From positions 76,464,186 through 76,528,185 of the forward strand of contig CM056743.1 in assembly GCA_029851415.1 (NCBI GenBank): DNA of 64,000 nt. The letters are read 5' to 3'. The translations under genes and the position numbers were made by a program. The notes under the pieces are model-generated. The model was not told the DNA's origin, searched no databases, and saw only the letters and a program-made list of their open reading frames with translations. Origin of the DNA: Eretmocerus hayati (lineage: Eukaryota > Arthropoda > Insecta > Hymenoptera > Aphelinidae). Shown here in pieces: positions 20,905-30,691 of this stretch; position 1 is the stretch's first letter; each line of letters starts with the position of its first letter.

Positions 20905-21215
20905 GAAATTGGTCATTTGAAAATTTTTGCGGGCTCACGTGGACTCTTGACCATTATCCTCTTGAAAAATTCGGTCATTTGAAAATTTTCGCGGACTCAC
21001 GTGTAAGGGCCGTGAAAATTTTCACTTACAAATTTTGTATACTCATCAGTGCTAGTATTCTTCAATTTTCACGTGGCTTACGTATTGCCAATTTTGTAAT
21101 AATGCAGATTAACCAAAGATGGGATTTCATCGACCTTATATATTTCATACATAGCTTAACGCTAGTATTCATAAAATTTTCACGTGACTCACGTGTGAGG
21201 ACCGGGAAAATTTTA
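20905..21215. repeat. Degenerate GAAAATTTT...CTCACGTG repeat
   Basis: At least four units combine GAAAATTTTYGCGG or AAAATTTTCACG with (A/G)CTCACGTG, near 20920-20940, 20980-21002, 21055-21080 and 21175-21200. CACGTG is an E-box-type palindrome, repeated within each unit. Role unknown. Confidence 0.6.
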
Positions 21216-21257
21216 TGATATTTTCAACATGAATTATCCCTATGTTCCACTCATTCT

Positions 21258-22555
21258 CTAACTGTATGAGACATTTTGACTATCTCGCATCGCTCCCTTG
21301 CAATTTAGAGGAGAGGTGGGAGTTCCCTCTCTAGAATAAAGTATCCAGGGTGGCTTCTCGCGAGGCGGCCTGGCTTTCAATACTAAACTAAAGTGTTTGC
21401 CTTCCGAGATGTACTCTGCGGATAATTGTGCTCTAAACTTGTGCACTCGGACATTGACCGTCTCTACTCCGGGGTTATATAACACATTTGACTCTTTGAA
21501 ATCTCTATCGACCGTTTTCCATAAAACAATTTTGCCTGTTATTTTTCTCACTTTCCCCTGCCTAACTCGTTCTTTGCGCGCGTTGCTTGTATGTATCATG
21601 ATGCCAAGTTTCAAATGTATGCGCGGTGCTGACTCGCAGATTTCAGGTTGCGGTATTTGTAACGCGATTCCTCGCCTCGGGGTGATGACCTTGCTGCAAG
21701 TAGCTATTCCATATGACTCTTCGGATTTCAAGCAAATATGGGTTACCGACTCTGATCTATCCACTTCAATATTCTCTTTGTAGAAATTCAAGATTCTTGA
21801 TTCTAATTGAATATTCTTGGATCCGGGAGTGAGATTATCGGGCTTGAAAACGGTACCCCATAGGCTTTTGATTTTGGATCCGGAAATGGGATTATTGGGC
21901 TTGAAAACGGTACCCCATAGGCTTTAGATTTTATCAAAGCTAAATTCCCATTTCCTAGGGTTTCCAGACTCTCCCTCTAATTTTTTTGATAATTGGTCTA
22001 ACTTTATTTCCGTAATTTGTCTTGCCCTGTCAAAACTGCTGGCAAAAATGGGTGGTAGCGTTTGGAACGCTTCATCAATTTTACCAAACTTCGTCATTTT
22101 GATCGTTTCAGTAGACTCTTGCGTTATTCTGATCCCTCACATTCAAGGATTATACTATTTTTGCGTCAACAATTCTGCATACGCAGACAATACCTCCAAT
22201 GATAACAATGCAATTCTTACAGACATAGACTCAAGTGGGATTCTATCTCATGAAATCTTTCTGCGGTCATTGGTATTTCTGATTCGGCATGATCTTTCAA
22301 CGTTATTGCTCACTTTGATTCGAATTCAGCTCGTATCTCGGGGGGTAAACGGGTTCTTTATCAGATTCAGAAGGGACTATCGTATTTGTGTCTATTGAGC
22401 GCCGTGCCTCGTAAGAAAATCCCAACCTATCGTGGCATGTGTTTTACAGGAAGTCCCGGCACAATATGGACCTCAGTGTCCAAACTACTAACTTGTATCT
22501 CTGTTTTCCCTAAAAAATCTATTTCCCCATTTATCACACCCGTAACAAGAGCCGT
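21258..22555 (-). pseudogene. Decayed LTR-retrotransposon protease and pol linker
   Basis: Minus strand. Near 22555-22400 one frame reads like the flap and C-terminal half of a retropepsin (VHIVPGLPVKHMPR), and after a one-base shift continues GWDFLTRHGA, the closing motif of Ty3/gypsy-type proteases. Stops and shifts follow. A clean 177-codon frame then runs from 21791 to 21258 with a PRRGIALQIP block, similar to the linker between protease and reverse transcriptase. No reverse transcriptase follows. It is a different family from the 15.4-19.8 kb set and in opposite orientation. The protease call is moderate, the linker call weak. Confidence 0.45.
21819..21932 (-). repeat. Two tandem 57-bp units (19 codons each)
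   Basis: Units 21819-21875 and 21876-21932 both start GGATCCGG and contain GGGCTTGAAAACGGTACCCC. They differ at a few positions. 57 bp is a multiple of three, and on the minus strand both read as the same 19-residue peptide (AYGVPFSSPII core), so the duplication happened without disturbing a frame. Confidence 0.85.
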
Positions 22556-22876
22556 ACTATAAACGTCTTGTGAGCTATCTACAATCAGTTATCCCCGCGC
22601 GAATTAATACTGTAATTATTTATATACCAGACTATGTACGTTTAGTATCTTTGTTCCCAATGAGTCAATCTCTCTAATTCATCTTAATAAAATAATGAAT
22701 GAAGTCTACTGATTTGATACTCGAGTTCCATATTCAGTCAATTTGAAGTTTTGGCTGTACCTTGATGATCCTATACATGATGATGCGAAGTTCGATGCTG
22801 ATGACGTTGATTCGATGTTAGGTTGATTGGCGCATGATCTCGTACATCGGCGACTTGAATGATTGTAGGCTGGGTC

Positions 22877-23933
22877 GGATACTATTCCGATGCATCTGGA
22901 TCTTTTTTCATTTAATTCAACTAGTTTTTCTTGTCTTGAAAAACCCTACAATTTGCGTTTTTGCACGTCCAAATCGAATAATTTTGGCCCGAGTTATGTC
23001 CATTAGAAGATGGTGAGTTATCGAAAAATGACCAATTTGTCAAGCTCGTCAAATCTATCGCCCTCCACCAATCGACTCCAAACTTGATACAGATGTTCTT
23101 TCAAGCGTCCATGTGAAAAAAATTCCGCGCCGTGTTTCGGCCTTCCATTGGACCTATGAATTTTACAAACACCCTCATATTCCGGATTTTCGTGTAATTT
23201 TTGAAGCGATTGCCGCTCTCTTCCTGCGCATGCGCACATCTGTACTGCTTCGGAAGTATTCTCGATTGATAGCCCTTGCAATTTCCTACAAAATGACCCC
23301 TTGACAAAGTCTTTTTGATGCAACTGAACCAGAAATCCAGCTATTTTGAGGCAGAAAGAGATCACCACTACCCAAATGGCAAGCCTCGGCCACTCCTTGT
23401 CACCCTGGAAACCTGTGAGTTGGGGTAATTTCGGCACTTTGAGTTTTTCCTGCCTTGGGATAGCTAGATCTCTGGTTCATTCGCATCAAGAAGTTTTTGT
23501 CGAGGGGTCATTTTGTAGGGAATTGCAGGGGCTAACAATTAAGAAGACTCCCAAAGCAGTACAGATGTGCGCATGCGCAGGAAAAGAGCGGCAACCGCTT
23601 CAAGAATGACACGAAGATCCGCAAAATTGAGGGTGTTTGTAAAATTCATAGGTCCAATGGAAGGCCGAAACACAGCGCGGAATTTCCCCCACATGTTTGC
23701 GACACTTGAAAAAACATCTGTGTCAAGTTTTAAGTCGATTGGTGGAGGGCGATAGATTTGGCGAGCTTGACGAATTGGTCATTTTTCGATAACTCACCAT
23801 CTTCTAATGGACATAACTCGGGCCAAAATCATCCGATTTGGACGTGCAAAAACGCAAATTGTAGGGTTCTTTAAGACAAAAAAAACTAGTTGAGTTAGAT
23901 GAAGAAAAATCCAGATGCGTCGGAATAGCATCC
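22877..23933. mobile_element. Fold-back element 2, about 1,057 bp
   Basis: Arms of about 475 bp (22877-23352 and 23450-23933) are inverted copies around a 97-bp centre. Recognisable paired blocks include ACTATTCCGATGCATCTGG, ATAACTCGGGCCAAAAT in the outer part and TGCGCATGCGCA in the inner part. Arms differ by roughly one base in ten by eye. No clear target duplication is seen, so the ends are approximate. Open frames within it are arm products. It shares its inner module with fold-backs 4 and 6. Confidence 0.8.
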
Positions 23934-24862
23934 ATTTGAAAATGGGCTAAAAATCGAAGAAAAGTGACTTCATGTATTGTCGTGTAGACTGAACGCATTC
24001 GGTTTTGAGAATCTTGCATATCTTTCTTCTAAAAGTTGACGTCAAAACGAAAGAAATGCGACCTTGCACGCCTCGCTACGATGTTTCTGGTCAAAATGGC
24101 AATCTTTTTAGAAAATGCTAAATAAGGCTTTTTTTTCAAACTTCAAACAATGCTAGCGGGCGTGAAAAATTTTTTAGGGGGCTGAAACTCTGGGAAAGTA
24201 CTATTTTTGGTGCCTACTCTGATGTAAAGAAAACGCGAAAAGATCCGTGGGGGTCGTACGCACGGATTTGCCGAAATATACTGATCTGACCCATATATAT
24301 ATATATATATATACACAAATAGTCTCGAGGTAGCAAAATCTTGTACGGGCACACACACATAGATAAATACGTAAAGTCATTCGGTTTTACACGCCACATC
24401 ATGCCGATTGTGCACGCACAGAAAGTTCCGTCAACTCGGACTAAGGCGCACGAATCTGTCATCAAAAAGTGCACGAATACAGTTGAATTCACTTCGTGAT
24501 ATCGTAGAGAAAAGATCGGGTATTGAACACGAAAAGTTATTAGTCATCGGGATAATGAAAGTGGGAGATATCCGTCGGTGCATAGACGCTCGTGAGGTGG
24601 ATCGGTATATAACTTGATAGTTTGTAACTTTGTGGTAGTTCAATGCCAAAATTTGATGCCAGTACAAAAAATATTTTCTCACAGTGGAGAAAAATCTTTT
24701 TTTTTTTTTTAAAAATCCAAATGAATCGAAGAGGGCGCTCAACACGCAGTGGATTACGGGGTCGCTCATTCGAGCAAATCAGGCATACGAAATCGTCGAA
24801 TCGAATACAGAGAATAACTGGCACGTCTACGAAGGGCAAATACGTGTGAGCGTGACGTCGTT
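23934..24862. other. Unrecognised sequence with a TA microsatellite
   Basis: No gene seen. (AT)10 lies at 24293-24312, and a 14-T tract lies near 24697-24710. Confidence 0.5.
24293..24312. repeat. (AT)10 microsatellite
   Basis: Uninterrupted AT dinucleotides. Confidence 0.9.
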
Positions 24863-25381
24863 GTGAATTCGGTAATATATCGTAACGAGGGATTCGTACC
24901 AGTCATCGGATCCAAATTAGCTCGAAACCAACCGAAATTAACTCGAAACTTACAGAATAAGTTTAGGACCGAAATGTGGTCGTGGAATAGGGAAATTGTT
25001 GTTCGATGTGAAAGTTCGGATGATCTTACAATACTAAATCGACATGAACTCGGCCGATGCGTGGATACCGTACTGCGATCTAGGGGACAGACGAAATCCA
25101 AACGACTCGCTTCGAGATTAGTTTATTTGATTGTGAGGGTGAGCAATCGCATTAAAATCATGTTGTCCAGAACAAGAAGTGTTCTGAGGGCAAAGGGCCC
25201 AGAAATTGCAATTTTGTTCGATAGGAAATATCGTGTCAGTGTGTTAGTAGTTATTGGCATCAACGTTTCACGTTTCATCAAGTGGCATTTCGAACACCCG
25301 TCTACATCGGACCAGGGGACCGAATACCGCGAGCAAGCATCAACAAGATATGACGATTTTATTCTTCAAAGACTACTGTAA
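24863..25381 (+). CDS. Unrecognised 172-codon open frame
   Basis: A continuous plus-strand frame rich in Arg, Lys, Val and Ile with no known motif. It overlaps an antisense frame of 111 codons, so it may be chance. It has no clear promoter, splice site or neighbour that supports it. I list it because it is long for this composition. Confidence 0.2.
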   Translation: MNSVIYRNEGFVPVIGSKLARNQPKLTRNLQNKFRTEMWSWNREIVVRCESSDDLTILNRHELGRCVDTVLRSRGQTKSKRLASRLVYLIVRVSNRIKIMLSRTRSVLRAKGPEIAILFDRKYRVSVLVVIGINVSRFIKWHFEHPSTSDQGTEYREQASTRYDDFILQRLL

Positions 25382-27220
25382 AGATGAGAAAAGGGGACCG
25401 TGCACATGGCCAGACTTTGACAGCAGGTCGTTATCAAAGAATTTCGCCCATTCTCCGAAACGAGTAAAATTTTTCATGCAAACTGATTGTTTTTTCCATG
25501 GATCATATTGGTTTTTTTATCAACTTTTAATTTTTCCATCTGAAGGCTTATGTAAAATGCTGAGTGGGTGAGACAACGGGTGAATAGGTTAATTAAATGA
25601 TTGACTCAAAGTTCTCAAAAGAACAGACATATGAAATTTCTACGTGAAATATTTTGAAGGTTGTTGACATATGTAGATTTGAGATCTAAATATATGAGTT
25701 GTGATCTGGAATATAAGTCGTAGAATATTTTTCTTCTCGTGAATATTTCGTAGTTTTCACAGTTTTGTTGAAATTCCATCCATGATAAAATCATTTCTTA
25801 AAATTCAAAGGGGACTCTGCAACCCTGCAAACTTTTTGCATTTTTGCACTGCGAAAACTCAACAGAATCGTGAAGCCGAATAGATTAATAATTTGGGAAG
25901 TAATCAAATAACAATACTGTTACTAATTTAAGGTTATGATTTCACTAATAATTCATTTATCAATCGGTGAAACATTCAACTAATCCACTCGAATGAAGTA
26001 TTTAAAATCTACCGCGTTGAATTTGGATGAAAGTATGTGAAAAGGATAATAATGACCGTAAGCATGACGCATGGGTAATAAGTATGCGCGACTTGGTCTA
26101 TGGCAATGCATGAGGATCAGTGACAGCGCAAGCGGCGATCGCGAGCCGCCGAATTCTTAGAAGTGGGAGAATTCGGAGGTTCCGCGGTCGCGAGCGCGAG
26201 ATGCCTCGAGGACTGCGTGCTGAGGGCTGGACAAGACGACCACGCGGGAATCATCAGCTGGTGCAACGATCGGCCACACCAATCTGCATGGGAGATTTTT
26301 CGCTCGCCGCTGCCCTGGGGAAGATCACCAAACTCAAGTCCAAACTTCTTGGACAAAATCGCCATCAACATCGGCCCAGTACCCTCAGCACCGCAATAGT
26401 CCCAGGTGAGAGTAAAACATGCAGCGATGCGCTATTCTACACAGGGAATAGACCCCTCATGAGAATTATTCATCTTCTCACCGAAATCTAGTTGATGCAC
26501 TAGGTGATATAGGTCCTAGACCTTATATTTCAACCCGTGACTCGGGACTAACCCCATTTTTCTCACACCATATCTTGATAACCGAGCCGAGAGGAATGCT
26601 CACCCAATACCAAAAAGCTTCCGAAATCGCCCAGTAAAATCCGGTTATCAAGGGGAAAAATGGATCTTTCGAAACGCTCTATTTTCGAGTGATTTTCAAT
26701 AGCGTCACTAATATAGTATAATTTGCATGGAAAAATAGTTTAAAGCAAAGGTATAATTATGAAGGTTTACGTGCATTCTTCGTCATGAAATGTTCCAGAT
26801 TGTTTTTAGAATATTCTGCAGTTTGACCAGGATTTATTGTCAACGAATGATGAAGTTTTGCTGTGATCAAGTTATGAATTTATAGTATGATTATTTATGA
26901 AATATCTGAAAAGACAGTTCATCGAGCAGAATTATCAATAAATTCTACCTATGTTTCATTCTATTTGCTTGAGTTATAATTCATTCAACCACAACCTCAA
27001 CCCAACCCTTCACTTGAACCCCAATAATCTTAAAATAATAACTATATTTTTCAGTAGCAGGCTAAGGCAAATTGATTATGATAAGAATCTAGTGCATAAT
27101 GAGAATTGCGAATGCTAACGAGCTGCAGATCGGTAGCGTATTTTTTCATTCAGTCAATGTCAATTACGAATAAGGTCGAAAAATAACACATACCGGCATT
27201 GCACTTTTGCCGGTCAATGA
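25382..27220. other. Unrecognised; short GC-richer island at 26110-26410
   Basis: Mostly AT-rich DNA without features. 26110-26410 is GC-richer and open in two frames, and CCCAGGTGAGAG at 26400-26411 would serve as a 5' splice donor, so a host exon is possible but unproven. Confidence 0.3.
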
Positions 27221-28060
27221 TGCACTACTGATCGCACGTTGCAATGTCGATGGGCGGGGCTTCCCCACTCGCGCTGCGCATGCACTATCGCTCTGCTGAG
27301 CCAATTTGTTTCTCCACCAAAAACTCCTTTGGGCGTTCAAAATGGCGTTAATCTCGGGCACGTGGGCTAAAAACTCCACTCGCTCGCAAAACCTGTTGCG
27401 GGGGCCCCGAGGGAGACCGTGAAACTGGCGTATTCGTGAGGCTTTCATAAGGGCCCTCAAGTGGGACACGCGGGCCAGTTTCGCGGGGCCGAAGGGCTCA
27501 CGGGGCATGTCGAGGGGGTCGCGGAGTTAATCGGGTCAACGCGTACCTGCGGACTTTCAACGGGCGTCGCACTTCACGCACTCAGCGGGACATGGGGGGT
27601 CGTTGACAAGCGCATAGGTGGTGTGGCAGACGTGGACTCACCGCTGAAGCTTTGGTTACGACGCTGCTCGAGAGTTCTGGTTCGTCGGCGCCGCGGTTGG
27701 CACCAACTGCAGCGTCGCGCTCGAGCCAGATCACGATGCTTGGCCCGCAGGGCCTCCTCCCGCGAGATACAGGGTCGAAGCTGGCGAACGAAACTGAAGC
27801 ACATACACACTGGCACTCCGGGGTGGAACACCCAGGGCACCCACAACGCGAACACTTTTTTTGCACGCGCGGGCACGATCACTCCACAACTGCTGCGGTT
27901 AGCTCCTGGAGAACGAGGACGAATTTTCAAGGAGACTCACGCAGGCACGTGAGCACATGGCGGCGGCCATCTTCAAAGTGCCGGCCGGCGGCGCGCGGCT
28001 TGGCTTCCCTCAGCGACGAGAGCGCCACGCCGGCCGGTAAGTAGGGCCGGGAGGTCCCGC
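27220..28060. promoter_or_regulatory. GC- and CpG-rich segment, possible host promoter region
   Basis: The most GC-rich part of the window, with many CpG. On the minus strand GAAGATGGCCGCC at about 27962-27975 resembles a YY1 site. CACGTG is at 27947-27952. Long frames are open on both strands, as expected from composition, so none is called. A minus-strand donor-like GCGGTGAGT is at 27636-27644. Confidence 0.35.
27957..28036 (+). CDS. Candidate first coding exon of a host gene
   Basis: ATGGCGGCGGCC starts at 27957 and stays open for 26 codons up to CCG followed by GTAAGT at 28037-28042, a strong 5' splice donor. Start, exon size and CpG context fit a first exon of a host gene. No downstream exon was identified, and the peptide has no motif, so this is a weak call. 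Confidence 0.25.
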
Positions 28061-28766
28061 TTTGTCCTGATGGCGGAACCAACCGGTCCTATTGGAGAAT
28101 CCAAAGTGTGCTGCAACGAAATCGGCGATATGTTCGCGCTATTCATGGATTTGGTAATAATCGGAAAGATGACATTTCTCATACAGGCCCGGTGCTCAAG
28201 TCGCTGACCTTCACCATACTCTTTTGCGTGGCCCGCAAGCCATATGATTCGAATATTGTCTTGCACAATGCTCCTTAGTATTCGAACAATCTCCAGCTCG
28301 TGAACATCTAAACGCATCGTGCAGCTTACGGGCTCATCACTTGAACGTGCCTCGCATTCCGTCGAATCAGTCTTTTTTCGTCAAATCCAAGCTGTCTAGT
28401 TCATAAGTATGTTTCGGGGATTCGGTATTTGTCAATAAATATTCCTATATTCAGAGTGGAACTTATTGCATGCGATGTCGGACCCAGTGACCTCAACTCT
28501 TTCAACAAATTCTTTGTTGGAGATTCGGATTCCTCACCAATAGTATATGCTCGACTAACAGTTAGAATTTCCCCGGATATTAGTTTCTCCTTCGAAGATG
28601 TGGAACAGATTAATGTACTTGAGGCTATAGTTAACCCTCTAGCGCCCAAGGTATCAAGAACACGGAATTTCTGTTCTTTTTCAACTTCAAATGTTTTCAT
28701 TTGGCTTCTAGATGGGCGTGACAAATCGCAATTTCCTCAAAATAACCGGAAACAGCATTTTTCCGA
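28061..28766. other. Unrecognised, open on both strands at 28429-28766
   Basis: Overlapping frames of 145 (plus) and 107 (minus, 28401-28724) codons occur with no known motif. Confidence 0.3.
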
Positions 28767-29224
28767 GTGGGTCCTGCAGGACCTATTGGGCGTTCGGGTC
28801 GTAATATTGTATCCACACAAACAATCTCCCTGTTTCGAACAAAGGGCTTATATTTTCAAACTTTGAGAGGAAATTCGTGGAGAAGGAGCTTACAATCATG
28901 GATTAATGAGAACATTGGAAAATCGTTCAGTTAATCTGAATTCTTATGATGAAAGTCATAGAAACAGTTTCTTGGATACATTACAGCGAAGATTTACTTG
29001 ACAATTCTCACAAAAAAGTATACTTTACTCTTCACGCAGAGCTTACATCTTTGTTTGCAATCCGCAAACTTGAAGAAGTGCTGTTGCAAGTCATACCTCA
29101 TATCCACAACAATTTTCTCGAAGATTCGACGGCTGGGATTCTGAGCTAAGCTAGATAGAGATTGATTTGAACGACCACGTGACTTCTGTGAACGCGAACG
29201 CCTAATGGGTCTTGCAGGACCCAC
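28767..29224. mobile_element. Small inverted-repeat element (MITE-like), 458 bp
   Basis: The left end GTGGGTCCTGCAGGACC... through CGTTCG and the right end ...CGAACGCC through GCAGGACCCAC are inverted copies of about 30 bp. Each terminus itself contains the palindrome GGTCCTGCAGGACC. A half copy, GTGGGTCCTGTGGGACCCAC, lies outside at 29302-29321. No target duplication is obvious. No coding content is recognised. Confidence 0.55.
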
Positions 29225-30526
29225 TTCACCCACAATTACACACCCAAATATTTTTTTACGTGAAAAATATTCATGCATGGATACCATGTCGCGGAGGCCC
29301 AGTGGGTCCTGTGGGACCCACTTTCTCAATTGACTAGCCCCTAGACAATTCCCCTTTTGAACCATTCCAACGCATGGATACCTTCAAGGGGGGCTCAAAG
29401 AAGATGTTCCAATAGGTATTGGATACTTAAGAGTCATTGGCATCTCTAGATGAATCGATTCAGACCGTAAACTCACGTCCTCGTCGAGCGACGCGCGAGT
29501 GCTGAGTTTCGCGTGATCCCGAAAACTATGTACGCTTCATCAGGGCCTCGTATTATGACAGACTTTTTGTTTCGGCCTAGAAGAGAGCCATTACCATGCA
29601 CAACTGCCGAAATATTGCCGTGGTGCTTGTCATGTCTGGATTCTGGAAGTGGGTCCGGTTAAGGCTAGAACAAACGCGCGGGGGTCGGATGATGTTCCAA
29701 AGAAGTTCTTCAAGCAGTGTATCCGAAGGATTCTCCCAGTTTTGATGCATATTCCCCACTGTTCTCTACAAACAGGCTGCTCCCCAGGTCAATGAAAACA
29801 TGCCACCCTCAGGCTGACCCCTAAGGGTTGATCTCCGAAAGACTTTGGAGACTGGAAACCAGTGGATGTTGCGAGGTTGTGAATATATGGATGTATATAT
29901 ATATATCCGAGCAAACGAGTGGCGTTAAATATTATTCGGCACTGGATCTCAGCTTGCCTACTTCCTCTCGAACATTCAAATATACTCGTATATATACGTT
30001 TTTACTGCTTAGATCGATTGAACTCCTCGTACTTTCAATCGATCGATCGGGGACTGGATCTCCGGGAATACTGCACTCTGGCTGTTCAATGCTAAAAGAG
30101 CATACTACGGCCACAAGTCACTTATATCAAAAACTATAAGCAACAAAAATGCAAACAGATTGGATCATATAAGAATAAAGCTCTATTTTAGTCCATTTAC
30201 TGAATACAACGATTCAATCGATCAGATCGCTCGTTCTCAGGTTTGATATGTGATAATTACACGTACCTTGGCTTAAATTGTAGGTAATCGGGTCTATCAC
30301 TCGATTAGATCGTATAACATAATAACGCCGTCGACTGAGAGAAGTATTCGATCGATCGAAGGTCGATTTTTATGAAATCGACAGCTAAAATATATCATGC
30401 AGGTATTTACTATAGCTGGTGCAATAAAATTTATTCTAATGCAACAACTCCTTAGAATGGTGCATATTATATGTATATAAGTGGCTCTATACATGAGAAC
30501 CCGATTGCCAAAGAAAGGCCTGAAAA
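29225..30526. other. Unrecognised sequence
   Basis: No gene or repeat family recognised. ATCGATCGATCGG-type words recur around 30010-30050 and 30220-30360. Confidence 0.5.
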
Positions 30527-30530
30527 TATT

Positions 30531-30550
30531 TGTTTATTTGTTTATTTGAA
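30531..30550 (-). repeat. 3' tail of element B, short AAATAAAC repeats
   Basis: On the plus strand TTTGTTTATTTGTTTATTTG. Short tandem tails of this sort mark the 3' ends of CR1-like LINEs and are thought to guide reverse transcription. Confidence 0.6.
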
Positions 30551-30691
30551 AATCCAACGGGCAGCTTGTGCCCAAATACAAAATAATAAATTAATAAAAT
30601 TTCCACCAATAGGTGAAACAACAACAATCACAATTATATAAATTCTAATAACATTCTGCAAAAATGATAACAAAATATAAAATAATACTTG

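Noticed and set aside
23018..23609. 139-codon minus-strand frame and its plus-strand counterpart as genes
   Set aside because: They lie in the two arms of a fold-back, so the same sequence is read twice; no motif.
24863..25381. Confident protein-coding gene
   Set aside because: Length alone is not enough; an antisense frame overlaps and no motif is present, so it is kept only as a weak entry.
27461..27952. 163-codon frame in GC-rich DNA
   Set aside because: Several frames on both strands are open there because stop codons are rare in GC-rich sequence.
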